Shown one piece after another: positions 26,951 to 35,822 of a stretch of DNA of 64,000 nucleotides (position 1 is its first letter; each line of letters begins with the position of its first letter). Source of the DNA: Cryobacterium sinapicolor (GTDB lineage Bacteria > Actinomycetota > Actinomycetes > Actinomycetales > Microbacteriaceae); the NCBI RefSeq assembly GCF_004403465.1, contig NZ_SOGQ01000009.1:62344-126343 (forward strand), read 5' to 3'. A model generated the notes under the pieces. It did no database searches. It had not been told where the DNA came from and was given only the letters and a program-made list of their open reading frames with translations. Made by a program: the position numbers and the translations under genes.

Positions 26951-27292
26951 CTACTGCGTGTCCTGCTCGATGGTGCGGAGCAGGGCGTTGGAGTGCTCGA
27001 GGCTGGTCACGAGCATCCGCTTGGAGATGGCCAGGAGCTGGGCGACGCCCGGGTCGCGCAGGGCGTAGAAGATGGTGTTGCCGTCGCGGCGGGTGACGAC
27101 CACGCCGGCACGGCGAAGGACACCCAGTTGCTGGGAGAGGTTGGACAGTTCGGCGCCGAGCACCTCGGCGAGGCTGCCGACCGACCGTTCCCCGCCGACG
27201 AGCTGCTCCAGAACCTGCACTCGCAACGGATGCCCGAGCGCCTTGAAGAGGTCGGACTTCAATTGGGCCATGGGGAGTCCGGTCGCTGACAC
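26951..27292 (-). CDS. ArsR-family regulator next to the hydrogenase-4-like operon
   Basis: A 113-residue winged-helix regulator. KSDLFKALGHPLRVQVLEQL, SVGSLAEVLGAELSNLSQQLGVLRRAGVV and RRDGNTIFYALRD form the ArsR DNA-binding core. No typical metal-binding cysteine motif is seen. The start may be GTG 27292 or ATG 27271 (MAQLKSDLF); neither has a strong Shine-Dalgarno. In M. tuberculosis the related locus carries Rv0081, an ArsR-type regulator, but divergent at the front. Here the gene is convergent at the rear. It shares the octamer CTATTTGA in its promoter with the operon. Confidence 0.88.
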   Translation of the reverse strand: MSATGLPMAQLKSDLFKALGHPLRVQVLEQLVGGERSVGSLAEVLGAELSNLSQQLGVLRRAGVVVTRRDGNTIFYALRDPGVAQLLAISKRMLVTSLEHSNALLRTIEQDTQ

Positions 27293-27296
27293 CGTT

Positions 27297-27332
27297 TGAT
27301 CATATCGCTAACCTGTAATACTTTCAAATAGG
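27297..27332 (-). promoter_or_regulatory. Candidate arsR promoter/operator
   Basis: Read on the minus strand the region is CTATTTGAAAGTATTACAGG, then GTTAGCGATATGATCAAA. TTTGA and TCAAA form widely spaced inverted half-sites. The CTATTTGA block recurs at 19622-19629 upstream of the operon's first gene. It is the only AT-rich stretch nearby. Confidence 0.45.
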
Positions 27333-27380
27333 TGCGGGGTCTCGACAGGCTCGACCACCGAACCGCGCGTGTGCCTCGTG

Positions 27381-27437
27381 ACTGTTCCCGTTCCGGACAA
27401 GAGTTACCGGCGTGCGGGCAACAGTTGACCGATTCGG
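27381..27437. repeat. Dispersed hairpin repeat, copy 1
   Basis: The sequence CGGACAAGAGTTACCGG / CGGGCAACAGTTGACCG is an imperfect hairpin flanked by conserved outer bases (TGTTCCCGTTC left, ATTCGGCGACAG right). It aligns along its length with 42767-42836, the only other copy I found. It lies between arsR and the pnp terminator. Confidence 0.55.
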
Positions 27438-27461
27438 CGACAGTCGTCTCCGGGAATGCAA

Positions 27462-27493
27462 AAAGCCCGCCCTGCCGTAGCAGGACGGGCTTT
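27462..27493 (-). terminator. Rho-independent terminator of pnp
   Basis: AAAGCCCG-C-CCTGC and GCAGG-A-CGGGCTTT form a 14-bp stem with one mismatch and a CGTA loop. On the minus strand it is followed by a T run (TTTTTGC). It lies about 50 bp past the pnp stop codon. Confidence 0.85.
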
Positions 27494-27541
27494 CCGTCTA
27501 GCCGACTAACCTGGCGAGAGGTTGTCGGTAGATCTAGCGGA

Positions 27542-29815
27542 CTACGCCTCGGTCGAAACCGGTGCGTCCTCGGTGCCGGCCTCAGCCGACTCGTCGAGGA
27601 CCGGGGCGAGCGAAAGCTTGCCACGGTCGTCAATCTTGGTGATCTCCACGAGGACCTTCTGACCCACGCCGAGCACGTCTTCGACGTTCTCGACCCGCTT
27701 GCCACCGGCGAGCTTGCGGACCTCGCTGATGTGCAGCAGTCCGTCCTTGCCCGGGAGCAGGGAGACGAAGGCGCCGAACGCGGCGATCTTGACGACGGTT
27801 CCAAGGAACTGCTCGCCGATCTCCGGGTTGGTCGGGTTCGCGATCGCGTTGACCTGGGCACGAGCTGCCTCGGCCGACGGTCCGTCAACGGCGCCGATGT
27901 ACACCGTGCCGTCCTCCTCGATCGAGATGTCGGCGCCGGTCTGGTCCTGGATGGCGTTGATCGTCTTGCCCTTCGGGCCGATCAGCTCGCCGATCTTGTC
28001 GACGGGGATCTGCACGCTGATCACACGGGGCGCGGTCGGTGCCATCTCGTCGGGACGGTCGATGGCGGCGTTCAGCACCGACAGGATGGTCGCGCGAGCG
28101 TCCTTGGCCTGGGTGAGCGCGCCGGCGAGAACGGATGCCGGGATGCCGTCGAGCTTCGTGTCGAGCTGGATCGCGGTGACGAACTCGCTCGTGCCGGCGA
28201 CCTTGAAGTCCATGTCGCCGAGGGCGTCTTCGGCGCCGAGGATGTCGGTGAGAGCCGCGTAGCGGGTCTTGCCGTCGACGGTGTCGGAGATGAGGCCCAT
28301 GGCGATGCCGGCAACGGGTGCGCGCAGCGGCACACCGGCGTTGAGCAGCGACAGGGTCGAGGCGCAGACGGAACCCATCGAGGTGGATCCGTTGGAGCTG
28401 AGCGCCTCGGAGACCTGACGGATGGCGTAGGGGAACTCCTCGCGCGTCGGCAGCACGGGGACCAGGGCACGCTCAGCGAGCGCGCCGTGGCCGATCTCGC
28501 GGCGTTTCGGCGTTCCGACCCGGCCGGTCTCACCGGTCGAGTAGGGCGGGAAGTTGTAGTTGTGCATGTAGCGCTTCTTGGTGACCGGGCTCAGGGAGTC
28601 GATCGTCTGCTCGAGCTTGAGCATGTTCAGCGTGGTGACGCCCAGGATCTGGGTCTCGCCGCGCTGGAAGATCGCCGACCCGTGCACGCGCGGGATGATG
28701 GCAACCTCGGCGTCGAGCGGGCGGATGTCCGCGAGCCCACGGCCGTCGATGCGGATGCCCTCGTTGAGAACGCGCGAGCGCACGACGAGCTTGGTGACCG
28801 ACTTGTACGCGGCGGACACCTGGTTGTTCGCGCCGGCGTCGAGTTCGCCGGCGGCGACCTTGGCAGCGATGGCTTCCTTGACGGATGCCTTGAGTGCGTC
28901 ATCCGCGTTCTGGCGCTCGATCTTGTCGGCGATCTGGTAGACGGCCCCCAGCTGGTCGTACGCGAGAGCGGCGACGGCGTCGTAGGTGGCCGGCTGGTAG
29001 GACGGGAACACCGGGTAGGCGCCGGTCGGCTTGGCGGCCGAGGCGGCAACCTTCTGCTGCGCTTCGATGAGCTGCTTGATGAAGGGTTTCGAGGCTTCGA
29101 TGCCCTCGGCGATGACCTCTTCGTTCGGCTTGATGGCGCCGCCCTTGATGAGGTCCCAGGCGTTGTCGGTGGCTTCGGCTTCGATCATCATGATCGCGAC
29201 ATCCTGCGCGCCGTTGGCGTCGGTCACGACGCGGCCGGCGACGACCATGCTGAACACGGCGTCAACGATCTGCGAGTGCTTCGGGAAGGCAACCCACTGG
29301 CCGGAGCCGTTCTCGTCGGGGATGAGGGCGACGCGGACGCCACCGATCGGGCCCGAGAAGGGGAGGCCGGCGAGCTGGGTCGACATCGACGCCGCGTTGA
29401 TCGCGAGCACGTCGTAGTACTCGTCGGGCGCGATGGCCAGAACGGTGACGACGACCTGGATCTCGTTGCGGAGACCGTCGACGAACGACGGGCGCAGCGG
29501 CCGGTCGATCAGACGGCAGGTGAGGATCGCCTCGGTCGACGGGCGACCTTCGCGACGGAAGAAGCTGCCCGGGATGCGTCCGGCAGCGTACATGCGCTCC
29601 TCGACGTCGATGGTGAGGGGGAAGAAATCGAAGTTTTCCTTCGGGTTCTTGCTGGCGCTCGTGGCGGAGAGAAGCATGGTCTCTTCGTCGATGTAGGCGG
29701 CGGCCGAGCCCTGCGCCTGCTGGGCGAGACGCCCGGTTTCGAAACGGATGGTGCGTGTGCCGTACTTGCCGTTATCGATAACGGTTTCGGCGAACGTGAT
29801 TTCTGGACCCTCCAT
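27542..29815 (-). CDS. pnp: Polyribonucleotide nucleotidyltransferase (PNPase)
   Basis: A 757-residue 3'-5' phosphorolytic exoribonuclease and degradosome component. Two RNase PH domains (first with [20 protein letters not shown], second with [12 protein letters not shown] and [18 protein letters not shown]) precede a KH domain ([21 protein letters not shown]) and an S1 domain ([27 protein letters not shown]). The ATG at 29815 ([10 protein letters not shown]) has the strong Shine-Dalgarno AAAGGAGAG; a longer upstream frame is spurious. rpsO, often directly upstream of pnp, is instead about 15 kb away at 44.5 kb. Confidence 0.97.
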   Translation of the reverse strand: MEGPEITFAETVIDNGKYGTRTIRFETGRLAQQAQGSAAAYIDEETMLLSATSASKNPKENFDFFPLTIDVEERMYAAGRIPGSFFRREGRPSTEAILTCRLIDRPLRPSFVDGLRNEIQVVVTVLAIAPDEYYDVLAINAASMSTQLAGLPFSGPIGGVRVALIPDENGSGQWVAFPKHSQIVDAVFSMVVAGRVVTDANGAQDVAIMMIEAEATDNAWDLIKGGAIKPNEEVIAEGIEASKPFIKQLIEAQQKVAASAAKPTGAYPVFPSYQPATYDAVAALAYDQLGAVYQIADKIERQNADDALKASVKEAIAAKVAAGELDAGANNQVSAAYKSVTKLVVRSRVLNEGIRIDGRGLADIRPLDAEVAIIPRVHGSAIFQRGETQILGVTTLNMLKLEQTIDSLSPVTKKRYMHNYNFPPYSTGETGRVGTPKRREIGHGALAERALVPVLPTREEFPYAIRQVSEALSSNGSTSMGSVCASTLSLLNAGVPLRAPVAGIAMGLISDTVDGKTRYAALTDILGAEDALGDMDFKVAGTSEFVTAIQLDTKLDGIPASVLAGALTQAKDARATILSVLNAAIDRPDEMAPTAPRVISVQIPVDKIGELIGPKGKTINAIQDQTGADISIEEDGTVYIGAVDGPSAEAARAQVNAIANPTNPEIGEQFLGTVVKIAAFGAFVSLLPGKDGLLHISEVRKLAGGKRVENVEDVLGVGQKVLVEITKIDDRGKLSLAPVLDESAEAGTEDAPVSTEA

Positions 29816-30071
29816 ATGGGGGTTCTCTCCTTTGGTTTTTTGCTTCTCGCCATTCTGGCGACGAAGACTCGGTTGCCCGTATGGCGCGCGAGCTGGACGC
29901 GGAGGAGAAGGGCACGTGCTGGCCACCAGTAGAAATTCACCAACCGCGGCTGTCGCCGCCGGGTTGGGAAACCACCACCGAGGACCAGCCTGCTGCCGGT
30001 CTGCTCCGTATTGAGCGTGATTCTGCGTGGTCACTCCGAAGATTGACCTTCTCAAGCCTAACAGAACACGC

Positions 30072-31025
30072 TCAGCCTGCCGGGAGCACCGCGTCGAACA
30101 CCGGGCCGTCGACGCAGACCAGCGGCCCCTCGACGGCGGGATCCGTAGCCACCGGCGCGGCGCATCCGTGGCAGTAGCCGAGGCCGCAGGCCATGTGGGC
30201 CTCCAGCGAGACCTGCACCGGCACCCCCCACTCGGCGCCGAGTTCGGCGGCCAGGCGGGCGAGCACACCGGCGCCGCAGACCAGGATCACGTCGGGCGGG
30301 GCCCCGGCGAAGAGCCCGCGCAGGCGTTCGCCGAGCGCCGCGAGCGCACTCGAGCCGTCGTCGTCGGTGACGGGGATGACCGTGGCACCGAGTTCGGCGC
30401 AATCGGCCGACCCGATCAGGTTGGCCCGTGACCGTCCGCTGAGCACGACCGTGGCGTCGATGCCGAGCCGGGCGGCGTCTTCGACCGAGCCCATGATGGC
30501 GCAGACGCCGACCCCGCGGCCGATCATCAGGGCCGTGCGGGCGGGCCGCGGGCCGGCGGCATCCGGGCCGGCAGCATCCGGAAACTCGAAGCCGCGGCCC
30601 AGCGGGCCGGTGACCAGGAGGCGCTCCCCCACGCCCACGTCGACGAGCGCGGTGGTGCCGCGGCCGGCCACGCCGTAGATCACCTCCACGGTGCCCTGCT
30701 CAGGGTGCCGCCGGTGGATGGCCATCGGCCGGGGGAGCAGGATGCGCTCCCCCAGCGCCGGCGGCACGGTGATCATCAGGAACTGTCCGGCCAGGGCGGT
30801 CGTCGCAATGGTGGCGCTGGCCAGCACGAGCCGGCGGTACCGCTCCCCCACGACCTCGTGCACGAGAACGGCGGCGTCGTCCCAGACCGGGTCGGGCCGG
30901 GGCATCCGTTCGGGCGGGCGCACCGCGATGAGACCGGCGAGCGCGGCCTCGTCGGCGGCGGCGAAGGCCTGTTGGCGGCGCAGGACGGCGAGGCGTTCCG
31001 CGACTGTCGCGGTTGTACCGGTCAT
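30072..31025 (-). CDS. Dihydroorotate dehydrogenase electron-transfer subunit (PyrK-like)
   Basis: Flavoprotein of about 317 residues in the ferredoxin-reductase/PyrK family. FAD-binding lies around [11 protein letters not shown] and the NAD-binding site at [19 protein letters not shown]-terminal cysteine cluster, [13 protein letters not shown] followed by VCVDGPVF, is the PyrK 2Fe-2S site. An ATG at 31025 overlaps the pyrD TGA by one base (TGATG), so the two are coupled. It passes electrons between the PyrD FMN and NAD. A 15-bp duplication gives [10 protein letters not shown] in a surface loop. The N-terminal ~40 residues are longer than in typical PyrK. Confidence 0.85.
   Translation of the reverse strand: MTGTTATVAERLAVLRRQQAFAAADEAALAGLIAVRPPERMPRPDPVWDDAAVLVHEVVGERYRRLVLASATIATTALAGQFLMITVPPALGERILLPRPMAIHRRHPEQGTVEVIYGVAGRGTTALVDVGVGERLLVTGPLGRGFEFPDAAGPDAAGPRPARTALMIGRGVGVCAIMGSVEDAARLGIDATVVLSGRSRANLIGSADCAELGATVIPVTDDDGSSALAALGERLRGLFAGAPPDVILVCGAGVLARLAAELGAEWGVPVQVSLEAHMACGLGYCHGCAAPVATDPAVEGPLVCVDGPVFDAVLPAG
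30550..30579. repeat. 15-bp tandem duplication inside the pyrK-like gene
   Basis: GGGCCGGCGGCATCC and GGGCCGGCAGCATCC lie head to tail (one mismatch). On the minus strand they encode two copies of a PDAAG pentapeptide in a loop between the flavin- and NAD-binding domains. Confidence 0.7.
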
Positions 31026-31996
31026 CAGGCTCTCCACAGTTCGATCAGTTCGGCGATGTCAGCCGCGGCGGCGCCCTCACAGCGCTCCTGCAGCGCGCGG
31101 ATGATTTCGACCATGGCGAACGGGCGTCCGAAGCTGGCCGTGCCGACCTGCACCGCGCGGGCGCCGACCGAGAAGTAGTCGAGGGCGTCGTCGGCTGTTT
31201 CGATGCCGCCGCAGGCGATCACCGGGATGTCGACCGCCCGGGCGGCCAGCCAGACCAGCCGCAGCACGACGGGTCGGATGTTTGGTCCGGACAGGCCGCC
31301 GATGACGTTGCCGAGGACGGGGCTGCGGGTGTCGGCCGTGAGCGGCAGCGCGGGGATGGAGTTGGCCACGCAGACGGCGTCGGCGCCGGCCGCCTCGGCT
31401 GCCTGGGCGCAGTCCGCGATCGAGGAGACGAGCACGGGCAGCTTGACGATCAGGGGTTTGTCGGTCTCGCGCCGGACGGCCTGCACGACCGTCCCGATGG
31501 CGTCGGGGTCGGAGCCGATGTCGGTGCCGTGGCGGTCGAGGTTCGGACAGGAGACGTTGAGCTCGTAGGCGTCGCCCGCGCCCCGCAGGCCGCGCACGAC
31601 GGGGGCGTATTCGCCGGGCCGGTGGCCGCCGACGCTGACGATCACGGGCACGCCGAGCGCGAGGTAGAGCGGATGCTGCGCCGCGAGGTAGCCGGCGGCG
31701 CCGCGACTCGGGATGCCGACGCTGTTGACCATCCCGGCCCGGAGCTCGGTCAGGCGATGCGCCGCGTTGCCGCCGCGCGGGGTGCCGAACACGGTCTTGG
31801 TGACGACGGCGCCGAGCTCGGCGACGGGGATCAGTCGGCCGAGCGCGGGCCCGAAGCAGCCCGAGGCAGGCATGACCGGGTTGGCGAGGGTGAGGCTGCC
31901 GATTCGCACCGAGAGGTTGACCGCCTCGAAGGCGCGGCGGGCGTCGAAGAAGGCGCGGCGCGCATCCGTCGGGGGCATAGGGGGTGCGATGGTCAT
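31025..31996 (-). CDS. pyrD: Dihydroorotate dehydrogenase, class 1B-like
   Basis: A 323-residue TIM-barrel FMN enzyme that oxidises dihydroorotate in pyrimidine synthesis. Motifs include LANPVMPASGCFG, YELNVSCPNLDRHGTD, IVKLPVLVSSIADCAQAAEAAGAD and VIACGGIETADDALDYFSVGARAVQVGT. With the PyrK-like partner it would form the NAD-linked class 1B enzyme. No other pyr gene is nearby. Actinobacteria usually carry a class 2 quinone-linked PyrD, so this pair may be a paralogue with a related substrate. Confidence 0.87.
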   Translation of the reverse strand: MTIAPPMPPTDARRAFFDARRAFEAVNLSVRIGSLTLANPVMPASGCFGPALGRLIPVAELGAVVTKTVFGTPRGGNAAHRLTELRAGMVNSVGIPSRGAAGYLAAQHPLYLALGVPVIVSVGGHRPGEYAPVVRGLRGAGDAYELNVSCPNLDRHGTDIGSDPDAIGTVVQAVRRETDKPLIVKLPVLVSSIADCAQAAEAAGADAVCVANSIPALPLTADTRSPVLGNVIGGLSGPNIRPVVLRLVWLAARAVDIPVIACGGIETADDALDYFSVGARAVQVGTASFGRPFAMVEIIRALQERCEGAAAADIAELIELWRA

Positions 31997-32018
31997 GGTG
32001 CCTGCTTCCGCGGGTGGT

Positions 32019-33125
32019 TCACGGTCGGGCGACGGATGCCGCGAGCCGGCCGTTCTCGGCCTCGGCCTTCAGAGAGGCGTGCGTGGGTGCCTCGGGAACG
32101 TGGGCCGGGCGGTTCGCGGCCAGCTCCTTGCGGAGCACAGGCACCACCTCGCCGCCGAGGATGTCGAGCTGCTCGAGCACGGTCTTCAGCGGCAGTCCGG
32201 CGTGGTCCATCAGGAACAGCTGGCGCTGGTAGTCGCCGAAGTAGTCGCGCATGCCGGCGTAGCGGTCGATGATCTGCTGCGGGCTGCCGACGGTCAGGGG
32301 CGTCCGCTCGGTGAACTCCTCGAGGCTCGGGCCGTGGCCGTAGACCGGGGCGTTGTCGAAGTAGGGCCGGAATTCGTCGACCGCTTCCTGCGAGTTCGTG
32401 CGCATGAAGACCTGGCCGCCGAGGCCCACGATGGCCTGGTCGGCGCGGCCGTGGCCGTAGTGCTCGAACCGGGCCCGGTAGAGGCCGATCAGCTGGAGGT
32501 AGTGCTCCCGGGGCCAGAAGATGTTGTTGGCGAAGAAGCCGTCCCCGTAGAACGCGGCCTGCTCGGCGATCTCCGGGCTGCGGATGCTGGCGTGCCAGAC
32601 GAAGGGCGGCACCCCGTCGAGGGGACGCGGCGTCGACTGGAACCCCTGCAACGGGGTGCGGAACTGGCCCTCCCAGTCCACGACGTCCTCGCGCCAGAGC
32701 CGGCGCAGCAGGGCATAGTTCTCCAGCGCGAGCGGGATGCCCTGGCGGACATCCTGGCCGAACCACGGGTAGACCGGGCCGGTGTTGCCGCGGCCGAGCA
32801 TCAAGTCGACTCGACCGTCGGAGAGGTGCTGCAGCATGGCGAAGTCCTCGGCGATCTTGACCGGGTCGTTCGTCGTGATCAGGGTCGTGGCCGTGGAGAG
32901 GATGATGTGCTCGGTCTTCGCGGCGATGTAGCCGAGCATCGTCGTCGGAGAGGACGGCACGAACGGCGGGTTGTGGTGCTCGCCGGCCGCGAAGACGTCG
33001 AGTCCGACCTCTTCGGCCTTCCGGGCGATGGCGACCATGGCGGTGATGCGCTCGTGCTCGGTGGGGGTGCGGCCGGTCGTGGGGTTGGCCGTGAGGTCAC
33101 CCACGGTGAAGATCCCGAATTGCAT
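32019..33125 (-). CDS. LLM-class flavin-dependent oxidoreductase
   Basis: A 368-residue luciferase-like monooxygenase family protein. MQFGIFTVGD starts the barrel, and GLDVFAAGEHHNPPFVPSSP and RVDLMLGRGNTGPVYPWFG are family segments. The PPFVWHASIRSPE region suggests an FMN- or F420-binding pocket. It lies 22 bp upstream of pyrD on the same strand and might be cotranscribed. Substrate is unknown. Confidence 0.87.
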   Translation of the reverse strand: MQFGIFTVGDLTANPTTGRTPTEHERITAMVAIARKAEEVGLDVFAAGEHHNPPFVPSSPTTMLGYIAAKTEHIILSTATTLITTNDPVKIAEDFAMLQHLSDGRVDLMLGRGNTGPVYPWFGQDVRQGIPLALENYALLRRLWREDVVDWEGQFRTPLQGFQSTPRPLDGVPPFVWHASIRSPEIAEQAAFYGDGFFANNIFWPREHYLQLIGLYRARFEHYGHGRADQAIVGLGGQVFMRTNSQEAVDEFRPYFDNAPVYGHGPSLEEFTERTPLTVGSPQQIIDRYAGMRDYFGDYQRQLFLMDHAGLPLKTVLEQLDILGGEVVPVLRKELAANRPAHVPEAPTHASLKAEAENGRLAASVARP

Positions 33126-33162
33126 GTGCAGCCTCCCACTCGCGCGGCGCGCAGAGACGAGT

Positions 33163-34323
33163 CTATTCGCTGGCCCGCCTCACGGAGCCGGCCAGGCGGT
33201 CGAGCGAATGCTGGATGGCAACCGCCGCGGCCCCACGGGCCCAGGAAGAGACCCCACTGTCGTCGACGACGATCGTCAGCGGCGTCGCCGCCGGGTCGCG
33301 GTCGGCTCGGGCAGCGGCGATGACGTCCTCGGATGCCTGCGCCCACAGTCCGATCCCCTCGCCGGAGAGCACGATCGTGTCAAGCATCCCGATATTGGCA
33401 ATCACCGCGATCAACCGGCCCAGGGCGCGGCCGGTGGCGGTGACGACGGATGCCGCAGCTCGGTTCCCCTCCACCGCCAGCCGGAGCACCTCGTCGTAGC
33501 CGACCTCGCGGCCGAGGGCCACGCTGACCTGGGCGGACACGCTCTGGCTCGTGAGCATGGCCTGCGAGCAGCCGCGGTGTCCCTCGGGGCAGAGTGGCCC
33601 GTTTGGGTCGAGCGGGATGTGCCCGCCGAGGCCCAGGCCGCTGTCGACCGTCACGATCACCCGGTCATGGACGACCAGTCCGTAGCCGACGCCGACGCCG
33701 ACGGTCAGAACCGCGAAGGTCGGGGCACCCCGGACCGCTCCGAACCACTGTTCCGCGGAGGTGAGCGCGACGACGTCGTTCTCGATCGTGACTGGGATTC
33801 CCAGCAGGTGCTCGAGCTGCGCGGCCAGGTCCACGTCGTGCCAGCCCAGGAAGGGCGCCCGGGTCACGACCCGGGCGCCGGTGACGTGCCCGCCCACGCA
33901 GACGCCGAGCCCGGACAGGCCGTCCGGGCCGCCGAGCTCGCGCACGACTTCCTCGATCCTCGCCACGACGTGTTCGACCGCGTGGCCGGCCAGCAGCCGC
34001 CGGGCCGAGCCCAGTTGGTTGGCACGCAGGTCGGTGAGCACCCCGAATACGTCGTCGCCGGCGAGCTTCACCCCGACGAATCGGCTGGCATCCACCCGCA
34101 CGTCCAGCGGACGGGCCGGACGCCCGACCGTTCCGTCGGGCTCTTCGCTGGCCTCGACGAAGAGGCCCCGGTCGAGGAACGGCTTGCTCAGCCGGGTGAG
34201 GCTGGCCGGCGACAGTCCGAGACGACGGCCGAGGTCGCCGCGAGAAATCGGGCCGTGGATGAGCACGGCGCGCGCGAGTTCCCGGGAGGTCTCGCTCACC
34301 GTCGACGGTGTATCCGTGGTCAT
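33163..34323 (-). CDS. ROK-family transcriptional repressor of the alpha-glucoside operon
   Basis: About 386 residues. An N-terminal winged helix (ISRGDLGRRLGLSPASLTRLSKPFLDRGLF) is followed by a ROK sugar-kinase-like domain with FVGVKLAG and VENDV-type active-site motifs (IPVTIENDVVA). The ROK zinc signature is reduced: GHIPLDPNGPLC, then GHRGCSQ. The ATG at 34323 is the first start after the promoter; a longer frame would cross the operators. Its divergent position and the palindromes in the gap suggest sugar-responsive control of the ABC transporter and glucosidase genes. Confidence 0.88.
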   Translation of the reverse strand: MTTDTPSTVSETSRELARAVLIHGPISRGDLGRRLGLSPASLTRLSKPFLDRGLFVEASEEPDGTVGRPARPLDVRVDASRFVGVKLAGDDVFGVLTDLRANQLGSARRLLAGHAVEHVVARIEEVVRELGGPDGLSGLGVCVGGHVTGARVVTRAPFLGWHDVDLAAQLEHLLGIPVTIENDVVALTSAEQWFGAVRGAPTFAVLTVGVGVGYGLVVHDRVIVTVDSGLGLGGHIPLDPNGPLCPEGHRGCSQAMLTSQSVSAQVSVALGREVGYDEVLRLAVEGNRAAASVVTATGRALGRLIAVIANIGMLDTIVLSGEGIGLWAQASEDVIAAARADRDPAATPLTIVVDDSGVSSWARGAAAVAIQHSLDRLAGSVRRASE

Positions 34324-34402
34324 ATCCGCTCCCCGAGGTGCTATTTGTTCCATAATGGCATGAATGGGCTGCCTCCGATGGAATTTTGGCCCCTCAATGG
34401 CA

Positions 34403-34451
34403 CAGAATTCTGGAGTTGACGTCCTATTCTTTTTGCCGTAGAAAGATTCTA
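34403..34451 (+). promoter_or_regulatory. Promoter and palindromic operators of the alpha-glucoside operon
   Basis: TTGACG (34416-34421) and TAGAAA (34439-34444) form a -35/-10 pair with 17-bp spacing. CAGAATTCTG (34403-34412) is a perfect palindrome just upstream of the -35. TAGAAAGATTCTA (34439-34451) is a perfect inverted repeat (TAGAA/TTCTA) covering the -10. Both are well placed for repression by the divergent ROK protein. Confidence 0.7.
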
Positions 34452-34482
34452 GCAGTGACATGACGGCCTAAGGAGCCCCGCA

Positions 34483-35820
34483 ATGACGGATACGACGACG
34501 TACCAGACCCCCTCCCGGCGACGGCATCGGGGGCGGAAGTTCGGCACGCTGGAGCGATCCGTGGCACTCCTCCTGGTCGGAATGCTCGGCCTCGGCGCCC
34601 TCAGCGGCTGCGTCCCGGGCGAGACGGACGTCGTCACCCTCGATTTCTTCCAGTTCAAATCCGAGGCCATCGCTGACTTCGATGGCATCATCGCCGATTT
34701 CGAGGCCGAGAACCCCGGCATCCGGGTGACGCAGAACGCCGTCCCCGACGCGGACACCGCCATCCGCACCCTGCTGGTCAAAGACAAGGTGCCCGATGTG
34801 ATCAGCCTGAACGGATCGGGCAACTTCGGCCAGCTCGCACGGGCGGGCGTCTTCCACGACTTCACCGGCGACCCCATTCTCGACCAGATCAACCCGGCCG
34901 TGCAGGACATCGTCGGAGCCCTCGGCTCCCACGAGAACGAGGTGAACGCCCTCGGCTTCGTGAACAACGGCAACGGCGTGCTCTACAACCGCGACATCTT
35001 CGCCGCGCAAGGCATCGAGATCCCCACCACCTGGGACGAACTGATCGCCGCCTGCGACGCCCTCCAGGCGGCCGGAATCGCCCCGTTCTACGGCACCGCG
35101 GCCGACGCTTGGACGGTGCAATCCCCGCTGAACGGTCTCGGCGCCCAGCTCGGCGGCGACGACTTTTTCCCCGACCTCCGCGCGGAGGGTGCGGAGGTCG
35201 GTCCCGACTCGGCCGTCTCGTTCGCGAAGAACTACGACGAGACGTTCGAGAAGCTGCAGACACTGTATTCCTACGCGCAGGACGGCTACCTCGGCCGCAC
35301 CTACGAAGACGGCAACCTGGCCTTCGCGAACGGGGAATCGGCCATGCTGATGCAGGGGATCTGGGCACTCAGCCCGATCCTGGCCAACAACCCCGACATC
35401 AGCGTCGGCGGTTTCCCCTACCCCGTGACGGATGACCCGGCCGACATCGAGCTCGTCTCCGGTGTCGACGTGGCCATCGCCATCGGCCGTGATACGCCGC
35501 ACCTCGCCGAGGCGCAGCTGTTCGTGGACTTCCTTTTCCAGAAGGAGGTGCTCAACTCCTTCGCAGCCTCTCAGAACATGTTTTCGACGGCCCGTGACGC
35601 GGCCGAGAACACCAACCCGGCCCTGGCGGAACTGCAACCGTACTTCCAGGCCGGCCAGATCACCGGCTTCATCGATCACCAGATCCCGGCGAGCATCCCG
35701 CTCGGGCCGATCGTGCAGCAGTTCCTGACGGACACGAACAGCGCGAACGCGCTGGCCACACTCGACAACGAGTGGCGCAAGGTCGCGTCACGCACCACCT
35801 CGACCCGAAGCGGAGACTAA
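34483..35820 (+). CDS. ABC sugar transporter substrate-binding lipoprotein
   Basis: A 445-residue family 1 solute-binding protein. It has a basic N-terminus, a hydrophobic signal (SVALLLVGMLGLGALSGC) and a lipobox with Cys43, so it is probably a lipoprotein facing outward. The mature part runs TLDFFQFKSEAIADFDGIIADFEAENPGI and later ANGESAMLMQGIWAL, typical of maltose/alpha-glucoside binders. AAGGAG precedes the ATG at 34483. It is the first gene of a four-gene operon with two permeases and a glucosidase. The ATPase subunit is not encoded here and is probably a shared MsiK-type protein (inference). Confidence 0.92.
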   Translation: MTDTTTYQTPSRRRHRGRKFGTLERSVALLLVGMLGLGALSGCVPGETDVVTLDFFQFKSEAIADFDGIIADFEAENPGIRVTQNAVPDADTAIRTLLVKDKVPDVISLNGSGNFGQLARAGVFHDFTGDPILDQINPAVQDIVGALGSHENEVNALGFVNNGNGVLYNRDIFAAQGIEIPTTWDELIAACDALQAAGIAPFYGTAADAWTVQSPLNGLGAQLGGDDFFPDLRAEGAEVGPDSAVSFAKNYDETFEKLQTLYSYAQDGYLGRTYEDGNLAFANGESAMLMQGIWALSPILANNPDISVGGFPYPVTDDPADIELVSGVDVAIAIGRDTPHLAEAQLFVDFLFQKEVLNSFAASQNMFSTARDAAENTNPALAELQPYFQAGQITGFIDHQIPASIPLGPIVQQFLTDTNSANALATLDNEWRKVASRTTSTRSGD

Positions 35821-35822
35821 CA

